A DNA stretch of 64,000 bases, taken from contig JAADGV010000111.1 of the NCBI GenBank assembly GCA_013152205.1, positions 1 to 64,000 of the forward strand, read 5' to 3'. Under the pieces are notes generated by a model. That model saw only the letters and a list, made by a program, of their open reading frames with translations, had not been told where the DNA came from and did not search any database. This document shows, one piece after another, positions 25,618 to 35,334 of this stretch (the stretch's first letter is position 1; every line of letters begins with the position of its first letter). The position numbers and the translations under genes are program-made. Origin of the DNA: Planctomycetota bacterium. Lineage in GTDB: Bacteria > Planctomycetota > Planctomycetia > Pirellulales > Lacipirellulaceae.

Positions 25618-26796
25618 CTACCAATCTCCTACACTACCATCCGAATAAAAGACTTGCTGCGGAATCTCCTGCTCAAACGGATGTCGGCGGACTTCCTCCT
25701 CGTTGATTTCGATCCCCAGGCCCGGTCGAGTATTGGGACGTACGATGCGACCATTCGGATCGATCGTAAAACCTTCATCGACAACCTCTTGACGCCACGG
25801 CACGTCTGCATGGACCGATTCACAGATAATATAGCTTGGCTGCGAAAAGCCAAATTCCAATGACGCGGCGGTGCTGACAGGGCCTTGCGGATTGTGGGGA
25901 GCGAGCGAGATACGGTACGCCTCGGCGAGTGCCGCGATTCGCCTCGCCTCGCTCAACCCGCCACAATGGGTGATATCCATCTGAACGACGTCACAACCAC
26001 GCTGGGCAAACAGATCGCGAAACTGTGCCAAGTGAGTCATCCGCTCGCCCGTGGCGATGGGCGTCGTAACTGCTGCATTGATCCGGGCGAGCCCCTCGAT
26101 CGACTCGGGCCAGCACGGCTCTTCGAAAAAGTAGAGACCATAGGGATCTAACGCTCGAGCGAACTTCAATCCCATGGCAGGAGAAGGCCTCGCGTGGCAG
26201 TCAACCATTAGGTCGATGTCTTCTCCTACCGCTTCCCGCATTGCTACGACGCACGCTTCAGCCGCTCGTACTGGCCGATTGCCTTCGAGCGGCATGGTCG
26301 GCGGCACAGCCATGGTCTTCATAGCGGTAAAACCTTCTTCTACGGCCTGGGTAGCCAACTCGCCAAACTGTTTGGCATTGTCTACCGACGTCTCGTAAAA
26401 ATCCTCCATACGACCACCGCCCAGGTGGCAATAAGTCCGAATAGAATCTCGAACAGGCCCACCCCACAGTCGGTGGCAAGGCATTCCGGCAACCTTGCCA
26501 GCGATGTCCCACAGGGCAATGTCGATCCCAGCGATAGCTGTCGACCGGACAATCCCATTGCCGTGCCAAAAATGCTGGCGATACATCATTTGCCAAAGGT
26601 GCTCGATCCGAGCCGGATCGGCTCCGACGACCAATTGCGACAGGTCTTCGATCGCCCCCACGACCCCGCGGGTATGCCACTCGAGGGTTGCTTCGCCCCA
26701 GCCGATTAGCCCCGGCTGATCGGTCACCACCTTGACGAAGATCCAATTCCTCATCCGGGCATTGCAAACGTGCGTCTCTATTGCGGTGATTTTCAC
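25618..26796 (-). CDS. enolase-superfamily sugar-acid dehydratase (DgoD-like)
   Basis: A 392-residue member of the mandelate racemase/galactonate dehydratase subgroup, dehydrating an aldonic acid such as galactonate to a 2-keto-3-deoxy acid. The Mg ligands appear in [20 protein letters not shown] and IATGERMTH; the catalytic His pair is visible in VDCH and in [11 protein letters not shown], and ITHCGGL supports a dehydratase. The codon at 26796 is GTG. A divergent GntR regulator with an AT-rich gap between them suggests it is substrate-inducible. Actual substrate is not determinable here. Confidence 0.85.
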   Translation of the reverse strand: MKITAIETHVCNARMRNWIFVKVVTDQPGLIGWGEATLEWHTRGVVGAIEDLSQLVVGADPARIEHLWQMMYRQHFWHGNGIVRSTAIAGIDIALWDIAGKVAGMPCHRLWGGPVRDSIRTYCHLGGGRMEDFYETSVDNAKQFGELATQAVEEGFTAMKTMAVPPTMPLEGNRPVRAAEACVVAMREAVGEDIDLMVDCHARPSPAMGLKFARALDPYGLYFFEEPCWPESIEGLARINAAVTTPIATGERMTHLAQFRDLFAQRGCDVVQMDITHCGGLSEARRIAALAEAYRISLAPHNPQGPVSTAASLEFGFSQPSYIICESVHADVPWRQEVVDEGFTIDPNGRIVRPNTRPGLGIEINEEEVRRHPFEQEIPQQVFYSDGSVGDW

Positions 26797-26839
26797 TGGG
26801 AAAGGATCCTGGAGGGAAGGATAGATAGCTATTATTACA

Positions 26840-26849
26840 GCAATATTGC
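26840..26849. promoter_or_regulatory. palindrome in the divergent promoter region
   Basis: GCAATATTGC is a perfect 10-base palindrome, 44 bases upstream of the dehydratase start and about 190 bases upstream of the GntR gene. The 244-base gap is very AT-rich compared with its surroundings, and a TTGACA hexamer occurs at 26960-26965. It may be an operator for the regulator; the match is short, so confidence is low. Confidence 0.4.
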
Positions 26850-27040
26850 AGTATCATAGCTAGCGGGGAAAAATTTTACAATGAACACAAAATAAAATAA
26901 ATGCCAGCAACTAAGCTCAATTTATGGATCTAATAAGCAATAAATCGCGTCAAAAATATTTGACATTGATAACAATGATATTTACACTGCGACATAAAAA
27001 ATAGGAATGATACCATCCTCGTAGCACCCTTACACGCACC

Positions 27041-27949
27041 ATGACAATTACCAAATTCATCAAGGACGACTTGATTGCCCGTATATTCTCCAGCAGCGAG
27101 CAAGACGAATCGCTCACCTTGGGGGGGATTGCCTCGCATTACTCGGTCAGCATCACTCCTGTCAGAGCGGCCGTTCAGGAGTTGGTTGCCGAAGGTATTT
27201 TGCAAAAAGGCGAGAATCGTCGTTTAGGAGTGAATCGAGACCGCTTGAACGAACGAGTGGCCACGTCGCCTGAGATCAAGAACCCAAAAGCAAAGAACGT
27301 CGATCCACTCCAAAGCCATATCCAAGAAATCTCCGATTACACTGTTCGATTAAGTATCGAGGGCGAACCGGTCTTTCTGCGAGAAGAGTCGACAGCAAAA
27401 CGATTCGGCATCAGTCGTTCTGCAGTACGGCAGATTTTTTCGGGCTTAGCCGGGCATGGCATGCTCCAGCACATCCCACGGCGTGGGTGGCAGATACGGC
27501 CGTTGCGTGAGAAAGACCTCGACGAATATATCGAGGTGCGCATTGCAATGGAGCTACAAGCACTCAAACTGGCTCGCCCTCATCTCGTAGACAAGGACAT
27601 CCGCAATCTCCTCGACCGAAATCGCTTGCCGGCGACTCCCACGGACGAGCCATTGTGCGACGACAGTCTTCACCAATACATCAGCCAGAAGGCGGACAAT
27701 CGTTATATTGCCAATTTCTTTGAGCAGAACAGTAAATACTTTAGCCTTCTGTTTGACTGGGAAGCGCTGGATCGGGAAACGAAAATTCAAACCGTCCGAC
27801 AGCATCGCGATATCCTCGAAGCCATCCTTTGCAAGGATTGGTCGTTGGCCGAATCGGCGCTCCAGTTTCATATCCGACACAATCATCCACTACTCCGAAA
27901 GCGAATGCGTGAGCGATTCTCTTCCGGATCGCAGGCCGTCGAGCATTGA
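27041..27949 (+). CDS. GntR-type regulator with two wHTH domains
   Basis: A 302-residue transcriptional regulator. Two winged-helix halves are visible: residues about 8-65 (LGGIASHYSVSITPVRAAVQ) and about 105-165 (STAKRFGISRSAVRQIFSGL), each with the GntR 'V/R-V-A-x-x-L-G/V' style recognition turn. An all-helical FCD-like ligand domain follows from about residue 165 (EYIEVRIAMELQALKLA), with D, H and R residues that can coordinate metal. It is divergent from the dehydratase gene and likely represses or activates it in response to a sugar acid. The duplicated DNA-binding domain is unusual. Confidence 0.78.
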   Translation: MTITKFIKDDLIARIFSSSEQDESLTLGGIASHYSVSITPVRAAVQELVAEGILQKGENRRLGVNRDRLNERVATSPEIKNPKAKNVDPLQSHIQEISDYTVRLSIEGEPVFLREESTAKRFGISRSAVRQIFSGLAGHGMLQHIPRRGWQIRPLREKDLDEYIEVRIAMELQALKLARPHLVDKDIRNLLDRNRLPATPTDEPLCDDSLHQYISQKADNRYIANFFEQNSKYFSLLFDWEALDRETKIQTVRQHRDILEAILCKDWSLAESALQFHIRHNHPLLRKRMRERFSSGSQAVEH

Positions 27950-28042
27950 ATACCCGTAACTTGTGGAGCAATTGTATACCCCCGTATGTAATCCATGACT
28001 TAACTTCCAAATCCACTTCGTGAGATTCTCAGGCCCTCTATC

Positions 28043-29317
28043 ATGAAAAAACCCATCCCCACAAAGTTGGCTGACTCCACTCGACCAAACCCAACACTTG
28101 GCATCCAGCGTCGGCAGTTTATCAAGGCGTCTGGCGGCGCGCTGGCAGCGGCCGCACTGGCCACCCGTGGCATTTATGCAGCCGATACCGCGCCGAAAAA
28201 GCTCCGTCTGGGCATCGTCGGCGGACGGTTCGGGCTGCAATTCCAGTTCCATGAGCACCCCGATTGTATTGTCGAAGCAGTCAGCGACTTGCGCCCCGAG
28301 CGGCGTAAAGCCCTGATGAAAACCTACAAGTGCGAAAAATCCTACGACTCGCTGGAAGAACTCGTACTCGATAAAAACATCGACGCTGTGGCTGTGTTCA
28401 CCGACGGGCCACTGCACGTCGACCACACCATCAAGGCGATGAAAAACGGCAAGCACGTGATGACGGCCGTACCGGCGGCTTGGGGCACACTCGAGCAGGC
28501 CGACCAATTGCGCGACATCGTCGAGTCGACCGGCTTGACCTACATGATGGCTGAAACGAGCTACTACCAGCAGTTCACCATCTCTGCTCGCAAGATGCAC
28601 GAGCAGGGAAAATTCGGCGACCTTTTCTACTTCGAATCGGTTTATCAACACGACGGGCTAGAAAGCTACTTTTTTGACAATGGAAAACGCACTTGGCGAT
28701 ACGGCGTAGCGCCAATGCACTATCCGACTCACTGCACTGCCCATCTGGTGGGAGTCACCGGCGAGCGTCTAACTGAAGTCGTCTGCCACGGCTGGGGCGA
28801 CGACGATCCTGTGCTCAAGGATAATGTTTACGACAATCCCTTCTGGAACGAATCGGCCATGTTCAAAACCGATCGTGGCCATGCCTTCGACTGCCGCGTT
28901 TGGTGGATGGGTGCACACCGTGGCGGAGAAACGGCCAAATGGGTCGGCACGAAGTCAAGCTTCTATGGCCCCGACCCCAACGGCCAAGGCCCCGTAATCG
29001 TTCGCAAAGGCAAGCAAACCGAAAAGGACGACGCTGGCTTCGTCCGCAATTTGCAAAACTTCGAGAAGTACAAGCAACCCCTATGGTGGGAAACCGACAT
29101 GCTGCCCGAGCCGTTGCGTCACAACAGCGGCCACCAAGGATCGCACACGTTTTTGACCCACGAGTTTGTCGACGCGCTGGTGCATGACCGTCGCCCGGCA
29201 ATCGACGTTTACGAAGCACTGGCCTATACAGTGCCAGGCATCGTCGCCCACCAGTCAGCCTTACGCGGCGGCGAGTTGTTGAAGATTCCCCAATACGAAC
29301 GGCCCAGTGGTGGATAA
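28043..29317 (+). CDS. Gfo/Idh/MocA oxidoreductase with Tat signal
   Basis: A 424-residue NAD(P)-dependent oxidoreductase. The N-terminus has a twin-arginine signal (QRRQFIKASGGALAAAAL), so it is exported folded to the periplasm. The Rossmann motif LGIVGGRFGLQF, then the AVFTDGPLH and YMMAETSYYQQ segments fit the Gfo/Idh/MocA family. It probably acts on a sugar or cyclitol. It starts 94 bases after the GntR gene in the same direction. Confidence 0.88.
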   Translation: MKKPIPTKLADSTRPNPTLGIQRRQFIKASGGALAAAALATRGIYAADTAPKKLRLGIVGGRFGLQFQFHEHPDCIVEAVSDLRPERRKALMKTYKCEKSYDSLEELVLDKNIDAVAVFTDGPLHVDHTIKAMKNGKHVMTAVPAAWGTLEQADQLRDIVESTGLTYMMAETSYYQQFTISARKMHEQGKFGDLFYFESVYQHDGLESYFFDNGKRTWRYGVAPMHYPTHCTAHLVGVTGERLTEVVCHGWGDDDPVLKDNVYDNPFWNESAMFKTDRGHAFDCRVWWMGAHRGGETAKWVGTKSSFYGPDPNGQGPVIVRKGKQTEKDDAGFVRNLQNFEKYKQPLWWETDMLPEPLRHNSGHQGSHTFLTHEFVDALVHDRRPAIDVYEALAYTVPGIVAHQSALRGGELLKIPQYERPSGG

Positions 29318-29587
29318 GGCAACTCGATGTGGAAAGAAGAATATCCGCTGGGCTGTCTCTTTAGAGGCCGGTTTTGTCTGTCGAGGAATCGCCGTTCGTC
29401 GGTTGTTGCTGACTTGAAAGTCGCCAGACTGAACTACTGAGTGAGGAGATCTCACCAAACTGGGAAGAAACCATTCCGCTGATGCTGGAGTTTTTGAAAG
29501 CAACCACCTCGCACTGACAAAAATATTGGCGCCAATTGGAATGGGTATCGCCTTAGATGGGCAACCTTCTTGCCAAAAAAGATGAGT
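29318..29587. other. 270-base gap, no gene seen
   Basis: The gap lies between the convergent oxidoreductase and spermidine-synthase-like genes. I see no gene, no strong hairpin and no repeat match to the families listed here. Confidence 0.4.
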
Positions 29588-30283
29588 TTACCGAACTCCA
29601 AAGAACAACCAGTCGGTTTGCTTGTGACCGACGAGCGTGTTGACAGTTTCAATAGGCTCTACATGCACTTGCTTAAACGTACTTCGCAAGGCATCGGAAA
29701 AGCGACTACTTTCGGCGTACGACCACACGGCTAAGATGCCCCCTTCGTGAAGGTGCGCCTTTGCACTCAGGAGTCCCTCGGCAGTGTAGAAGGCTTGATT
29801 CGACTCACCCAGTTGATCGCTGGGAGAATGATCGACATCGATCACGATCAAGTCGAATTGATCGCGAGGCTGATCCAGTAACCGACGATAGACGTCGCCC
29901 GCAGTGATCTGCAAGTGCGCAGCCGCATTCAATTCAGCCGACAGCGGAACAAGACCACTGCGGAGCCAATCGATCACCGGCGGCAAAAACTCGACGACCT
30001 CGACGGAAGCAACATTTCTGTGGCTCAGCAACTCGCGCGCAGTGTAACCGAGGCCGAGGCCTCCGACGAGGGCCTTGAGATTGCTGCCGCCATGGATTTC
30101 GATCGACCGATTCGAAATCGCGCGTTCCGAATCTGTGTTGTAGCTACTCATCAAAAATTCATGATCGAGCGTTACTTCTGTCACAAAAGTTCCAGGCTCC
30201 GAGAGCAACTCACGGCGTCGGAGACACAATGGCCCAAGCGACGTATCTTCGTAAGCCAGGATTTCAAGTTTTGATGGATTCAT
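29588..30283 (-). CDS. spermidine synthase-like methyltransferase-fold protein
   Basis: A 231-residue Rossmann-fold protein of the spermidine synthase/SAM-dependent superfamily. Motifs are VGGLGLGYTARELLSHR (AdoMet loop), VEVVEFLPPVIDWLR and DLIVIDVDHSPSDQ (motif with the catalytic Asp region). It lacks the N-terminal beta domain of full spermidine synthases, so it may bind the nucleotide but act on another substrate. Substrate unknown. Confidence 0.75.
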   Translation of the reverse strand: MNPSKLEILAYEDTSLGPLCLRRRELLSEPGTFVTEVTLDHEFLMSSYNTDSERAISNRSIEIHGGSNLKALVGGLGLGYTARELLSHRNVASVEVVEFLPPVIDWLRSGLVPLSAELNAAAHLQITAGDVYRRLLDQPRDQFDLIVIDVDHSPSDQLGESNQAFYTAEGLLSAKAHLHEGGILAVWSYAESSRFSDALRSTFKQVHVEPIETVNTLVGHKQTDWLFFGVR

Positions 30284-30322
30284 CCCTATCTGAATATCTC
30301 TTTCCGATCGTCTTGGGGCAAT

Positions 30323-33016
30323 TCACTCCAACTCTGCGGTCTCTTCCGATTCGCTTAGCACTGCCCAGGCGGGATAGGTGTCGTCGCGACCGCGTACTGA
30401 GTGCCACAGAATCCGATTGAGTGTGTCTTCGTCCGCCTCGTCGACATCGTCCAACGGTAACTCAAGAGAAGCTAACGCCCAGTGACGTTGGCGGGGGTCG
30501 GTGATCGATTGGACTTCAGGATTCATTCGATCCAGTGGAATGTTATTTGGCACCGCGTCGTACGGTGTGAAATCAGGCTCCTCGGTAAAACAGCTGGCCA
30601 TTGCCGTAGCCGAGGCGTCGAATTGGTTCATCGGCGGTAGACCCAGGATTAGTTCCATCGTGCGGATCATGCTGGTCTGGTTGTAGTTGGTGCTGTCGAC
30701 CACCCGACGGCGAGTGTACGGGCTGACGACCATGGCAAGCGTGCGATGGCCATCAATGTGATCGAACCCAGCTTGGGGGTCGTCTTGCACGACAAAGATG
30801 CATGTCTTCGGCCAAAACTTACTTTTAGAAACAGCTTCGATGACTCGGCCCAACGCCAAATCGTTGTCGGCCACAGCCGCTTCGGGCGTTGGCATGCCAG
30901 GCCTTGTGCCTGCCGTGTGGTCGTTGGGTAACAGCATGATCATGAAGTTGGGCAGGTTGTCATTCTTTTCAAACTCTTTCAGCTCACGGGTAAACTGCTC
31001 TGCCCGATGGATGTCTGGCACGATGCTGGGGAAGCCAATCGCGGTCTGGCAGAGGTAGGGCTCGAGGGTTTTGATCGCTGCTGTTGCCTTGACTTCGATT
31101 TCATTCTTATTTTCCATGAAGTCGCGATAGCATTCGAGGAAGTTGGGACGCTTGGTCTTCGCTGGATCTTTCCAGCGAATCGTGGCAGCAACAAACTCGC
31201 CGTAAACCCGTAGCGACTTTTTGTTGGCAAGTACGTTGTCCCAAATGAATCCGCTTGGAGCATAGGCCATCGCATCGCCGCCTTCGTAAGGGTAGCTACG
31301 CGGCCAACCGCCGTACGCCTTTTCGAGGTAATCGGTCACATACGCTTCGTTAGTCCATTGGTGGCCGTCCGCGCTAAGAGTACCGCTACAGTAAAAGTTG
31401 TCGAGCAGCACAAACTCGTCGACCAGCTTGTGGCAGTTGGGCGTCACCTCTTGGCCGAAAATGCAGAGCGACGGATCGCCTTCGCCACGTTCGATGTCGC
31501 CAAATACTTGGTCGTACGTACGATTTTCTTTAATGATGTAGAGCACATGTTCGAAGCGCGAAGGCTCGCCATGCCTCTCTGGCAAGGGACGCGCAGCAAC
31601 ATTCTTTCGAGGAGGCGCCATGGCATTAACAGATTCGGTGAGTCGATTGTTTTCCAAAACCGTTTTTGTGTGTGCCGAAAGTTGTTCACTCTCGGGAATC
31701 GGCATTAGCGAAACCGTACCCAGGTAATCATGCGAGTTGAAGCCAGCAATGGCTTTTCCCTTCACTTTGCGTTTGCCTTGCCAGTCGCGATTTCGGGAAC
31801 CGACGCCTTTGACATTGGCGACGTAGATTGCGTTGCGGCTTTCATCCAACACTAGGCCGGCCGGATACCAACCGGTCGGCAAACAGCCGAGGAGGTGACT
31901 CTGGGGCGGATTGAACTGATAAACGGCGACGCAATTGTTCGTGGCATTGGTGACGTAAAGCATTTTGCCGTCAGCGCTTATGGCTAAATCATTCGGGGTA
32001 CTGCCGAACAGCAACTGCTCGTCGGGTCGTGTGTCAATTGTTTCGACCACGGTGTCGCTAGCCGTGTCTATCACCGACACCGTATCGCTATTTGCATTGG
32101 CCACGCAGACATAGCGACCATCCGCTGTCGCCGCCAGACCCGAAGGGTGTAGCCCCACTTTAATCTGTTTGATTTCTTTCCCTGCATTGAGGTCCACCAC
32201 CGAGACCGAACCGTCCGACGCGATATGGCGACGCGAATCTACCCGCACCGGCGTACCCTTTCCAGAAGGGCCTGTGGTACTACCCGAGTCCGGATGTTGG
32301 CCGGCCCAGTTGCTAACGTACGCCTTCGAGCCAACGACAACCACATCATAGGGAGCGCTGCCCACTTCGATTTCGCGTCCGATCAATCCGTCAGGCAATT
32401 GGATCTCGGCGAGTGTGTTATTTAGATTCAGCACTGCCCATAGCGAGAGGCCTTCTTTTTTGTTTAGCGACGGGGTGATGGCAAGGCCAACCGGCAAAGC
32501 ATTGTCGGCCCGAGTGGCAGGCAATTCGATCGGTTTCTGCTTCCCCAGTTTTCCCTCGTCGCTGACGGTATACGATTCGATCGTGCCTCGAATGCACGAG
32601 ACATAGAGATGCTGGCCATCGGGCGTAAAAGCGATGCCCTTGTAACTACCTCCGCGGTGTTTGCTTTGCGAAACAATTTTGCCATTTTCTACGTCGATAA
32701 GAAGCGTGTCGTGGCGGTTTAGCACAGCAAGCCAACGACCATTGGGGCTAAGTGCAACGTCAGTCGGTCGACCCGTAAAAGCAACTTGCTTGCCGAGCGG
32801 CGAGAGAACTTGATTCGTCGGAACAACTATCCGTCCGTCAACATTGCCGCCAACATGCGCAGCATCATAGTTCGCCGCCGTTTTTTCTTGCGAGAAAGAG
32901 GGGCTAGGAAGAAGGATCGCGACGCAGAACCAACTGCAACACGCAGCGGCAGCTACTCGCAGCCAACACGGAGGATGGATCTTGGCGTCGCAAAAAAGAA
33001 CTTGAAATGATTGCAT
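30323..33016 (-). CDS. secreted YncE-like propeller / phosphoesterase protein
   Basis: An 897-residue exported protein. An N-terminal signal sequence (WLRVAAAACCSWFCVAILLP) is followed by a seven-bladed-type beta-propeller with YncE-like blades (VALSPNGRWLAVLNR, GLAATADGRYVCVANANSDT), about residues 60-460. The C-terminal half is an alkaline phosphatase/phospholipase C-like phosphoesterase: VLYIIKENRTYDQVFGD is its signature, and HTAGTRPGMPTPEAAVADND and HRTLAMVVSPYTRR follow. Proteins with this pairing are known; the substrate is unknown. It probably acts in the periplasm. Confidence 0.88.
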   Translation of the reverse strand: MQSFQVLFCDAKIHPPCWLRVAAAACCSWFCVAILLPSPSFSQEKTAANYDAAHVGGNVDGRIVVPTNQVLSPLGKQVAFTGRPTDVALSPNGRWLAVLNRHDTLLIDVENGKIVSQSKHRGGSYKGIAFTPDGQHLYVSCIRGTIESYTVSDEGKLGKQKPIELPATRADNALPVGLAITPSLNKKEGLSLWAVLNLNNTLAEIQLPDGLIGREIEVGSAPYDVVVVGSKAYVSNWAGQHPDSGSTTGPSGKGTPVRVDSRRHIASDGSVSVVDLNAGKEIKQIKVGLHPSGLAATADGRYVCVANANSDTVSVIDTASDTVVETIDTRPDEQLLFGSTPNDLAISADGKMLYVTNATNNCVAVYQFNPPQSHLLGCLPTGWYPAGLVLDESRNAIYVANVKGVGSRNRDWQGKRKVKGKAIAGFNSHDYLGTVSLMPIPESEQLSAHTKTVLENNRLTESVNAMAPPRKNVAARPLPERHGEPSRFEHVLYIIKENRTYDQVFGDIERGEGDPSLCIFGQEVTPNCHKLVDEFVLLDNFYCSGTLSADGHQWTNEAYVTDYLEKAYGGWPRSYPYEGGDAMAYAPSGFIWDNVLANKKSLRVYGEFVAATIRWKDPAKTKRPNFLECYRDFMENKNEIEVKATAAIKTLEPYLCQTAIGFPSIVPDIHRAEQFTRELKEFEKNDNLPNFMIMLLPNDHTAGTRPGMPTPEAAVADNDLALGRVIEAVSKSKFWPKTCIFVVQDDPQAGFDHIDGHRTLAMVVSPYTRRRVVDSTNYNQTSMIRTMELILGLPPMNQFDASATAMASCFTEEPDFTPYDAVPNNIPLDRMNPEVQSITDPRQRHWALASLELPLDDVDEADEDTLNRILWHSVRGRDDTYPAWAVLSESEETAELE

Positions 33017-33173
33017 GGGACGGATATCCGTTGGTGTTTATTTGTTGTGCCCGATGCGCAAAAGTGACTTGCGCAGGTCTTTTACAGACCTTGTAATACA
33101 GAAATCCCAATGAGGATACCACCCCCTACGGCTTGGATGGCCTAGAACTTGGCGACCCAGTTTGCGGTCTGCC

Positions 33174-33213
33174 GCGGGCGAGCCTGGAAAACCACGGCTT
33201 CCGCCTGCGGCTA
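33174..33213. repeat. reverse copy of the 12846-12903 repeat
   Basis: Thirty-seven of 40 bases match the reverse complement of 12846-12885. Only one arm of the inverted repeat is well preserved. It lies in the gap between the phosphoesterase and actF. Confidence 0.75.
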
Positions 33214-33277
33214 TAACGGGACCGGCGGCTTTGTGTTTCGTCTGACGTCCGCCTGAAACTGTTATTACGATAATCGC

Positions 33278-34441
33278 TCAGCAGTGGTAGTGGAGACTCT
33301 CGCTTAGCAGCGGATCGCCCGTTGGTACTGGGGGTGCCTTCGCGAAGGACTGGAAGAACAGTCTGCCAAACACGCCAATCAATAACGCCATCCCTGCAAT
33401 TTCTAGGAAGCCAAACAGGGGTGAGCCGCCAACGGTTGAGGGAAAGATCATCAGGTAGAGGTCGACCCAACGTCCGATCAGCACCACAAAAGCAATTCTA
33501 ACCATGATGGTTTCGTTGCGTTTGCTAGGCCGTGGCAGAAGAACAAAGAATGGGACAACCCAGTTGAGAACGATATTGACCACCATAAGCGGTCCCCAAG
33601 ACCCTTGCGTCCTTGCCATGTAGTAGAACGTTTCTTCTGGAATATTGGTGTACCAAATCAGCATGTACTGGCTGAACCAGATGTACATCCAAAAGCAACT
33701 GAACCCCAAGAGCAACTTGCCCAGGTCGTGCAGATGCTCGTCTGTTACGACGTTACGCAAGGGCCCACGCTTTCGCAGAAAAATTGTCAGCACGATCATT
33801 GCGGCAAGCGTTGCCTGTACCATGCCTGCAAAATTGTAAACGCCCCAAATGGTACTGAACCACATCGGTTCGAGCAGCAAAATCCAGTCGTAGCTTGCCA
33901 GCGAAAAAGTTATCGCATAGGCAATAAGAAAAATGGCTGACAATCGTCTGCTCAGGATGCTCAAGCCTACGCCTCCCGACTTGTCTTGGCGACGTGATAC
34001 GGCGACGAGCGCCCGAGACAGCAGAATCCAAACCACAACGTAGGCAACGGAACGTATCATCCAGGACGATGGAGTTGCCCACAGCTCCTTGAACCAGAAC
34101 GTGCCGGCGTCTCCTTCGCCGTGATGATGCCAACCGTATTGCTGGTATCGCAATGCGAGTACACCCAGCAGAGCCAATCCGGTAGGCACAAGCAGACCAG
34201 AAAACGCTTCGGGGATTCGCCGGAAGCAGATATTCCAAGAGGCACCGCAGACGTTATTCAAGGAGATGAACAGCGCACCGCCAAGCCCTAATGTGACCAG
34301 ATAGAAACCAACTAAAAGTAGATTACTCCAAGTGCGCTCTGGCGCCACCAGCGCACCGATCGCAAGGACAAAAGCCCCGACAATTGCAAGCTTTGTCAGT
34401 TGGCGATAGATGGTCGGGGATGAAAGTGATTCTGGCGTCAT
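33278..34441 (-). CDS. actF: alternative complex III subunit ActF
   Basis: A 387-residue integral membrane protein with about ten transmembrane segments (LAIVGAFVLAIGALVAPE; LLVGFYLVTLGLGGALFISL; IVVLTIFLR). It resembles the NrfD/PsrC-related quinol-interacting subunit ActF of alternative complex III. Its ATG overlaps the actE stop (ATGA), as do most junctions in this operon. ACIII oxidises quinol and reduces cytochrome c in place of the bc1 complex. ActF is the last gene; no cytochrome oxidase gene follows it here, which is unusual. Confidence 0.85.
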   Translation of the reverse strand: MTPESLSSPTIYRQLTKLAIVGAFVLAIGALVAPERTWSNLLLVGFYLVTLGLGGALFISLNNVCGASWNICFRRIPEAFSGLLVPTGLALLGVLALRYQQYGWHHHGEGDAGTFWFKELWATPSSWMIRSVAYVVVWILLSRALVAVSRRQDKSGGVGLSILSRRLSAIFLIAYAITFSLASYDWILLLEPMWFSTIWGVYNFAGMVQATLAAMIVLTIFLRKRGPLRNVVTDEHLHDLGKLLLGFSCFWMYIWFSQYMLIWYTNIPEETFYYMARTQGSWGPLMVVNIVLNWVVPFFVLLPRPSKRNETIMVRIAFVVLIGRWVDLYLMIFPSTVGGSPLFGFLEIAGMALLIGVFGRLFFQSFAKAPPVPTGDPLLSESLHYHC

Positions 34442-35334
34442 GGTTGTGTTTCCGTATCGACTTGCGTAGGCGAATCCGAGTCTGGCTGGGTGCTTTTGCT
34501 AGTCTCTGGGACTGAAGTAGCTTCTTTCTCCGCTTCGGGCGCAGGTTTCTTCTCACCCTCTGGAGCTGGTTTTTTCTTTTCCTCGGGAACCGCCTTTTCT
34601 TTCACTTCGGGGGCAGATTTCGGCTTCGCCTTAGGAGCGGTTTTTTGTTTTTCTTCGGGTGCCGCTTTTTGTTCTGTCTTGGGAGCTTCTTCTTGCTTGG
34701 CTTCGGAATCAGGCGCCGTTGCAGCCGATTCAGCTGCCGACTTTGCCTTTTGCTGTGCTTTTTGTTGAAGGCGGCGAATATGGTTGATGACGTCCCATCG
34801 GCGGTCAGGTGGCAGCTGTGCTGCGAACTGCGGCATGCTGTTCTGCCCGTAGGTGAGGATGTGGAACAATTGCCCATCCTTCATCTCCCGCGACTTACCT
34901 ACTAGTAAGGAGGGCGGGGGTGGAAATCCCCGTTTCGCTACCGGACCATTCCCGGTGCCATCCGCCCCGTGGCAGGCAATGCAAAAACTTCGGAATGCCA
35001 CGGTTCCGCGGTCGGCGGAAGCAACGCCTTCTTTCGTGCTTAGATCGAAAGGATTCGCCAATTCCTCACCAGCGCGAAGAGCATCTTGTGGCGTCGGCCC
35101 AAAGTGAAAAAGTTGAGTGTCCCGTGCGATTGTGCCGGGGACCGGATCTTGCAGGGTTCGACCGTTGGCGAAATTGCTGTTTTTAGAAAACGTAGTGTAG
35201 GCGGGGGTATAGGTCATGTCGTCCCCGATGATGACCTGGTAGTTCGGCTGCGAATTGTCGACGCGAAACAGCACCAACATCGCCATGATCATCACAAGAA
35301 CAAATGCCAAGAGTAGGTTGAACCGATAAAGCAT
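34438..35334 (-). CDS. actE: alternative complex III cytochrome c subunit ActE
   Basis: A 298-residue membrane-anchored cytochrome c. An N-terminal hydrophobic helix (LLLAFVLVMIMAMLVLF) precedes a haem motif FCIACHGADGTG, with a distal Met in the second half. The last 100 residues are an unusual low-complexity tail rich in Lys, Glu, Ala and Pro. The true start is the ATG at 35334, which overlaps the actD stop by one base (TGATG). It is the monohaem electron-exit subunit of ACIII, passing electrons to a soluble or membrane cytochrome c. Confidence 0.85.
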   Translation of the reverse strand: MLYRFNLLLAFVLVMIMAMLVLFRVDNSQPNYQVIIGDDMTYTPAYTTFSKNSNFANGRTLQDPVPGTIARDTQLFHFGPTPQDALRAGEELANPFDLSTKEGVASADRGTVAFRSFCIACHGADGTGNGPVAKRGFPPPPSLLVGKSREMKDGQLFHILTYGQNSMPQFAAQLPPDRRWDVINHIRRLQQKAQQKAKSAAESAATAPDSEAKQEEAPKTEQKAAPEEKQKTAPKAKPKSAPEVKEKAVPEEKKKPAPEGEKKPAPEAEKEATSVPETSKSTQPDSDSPTQVDTETQP

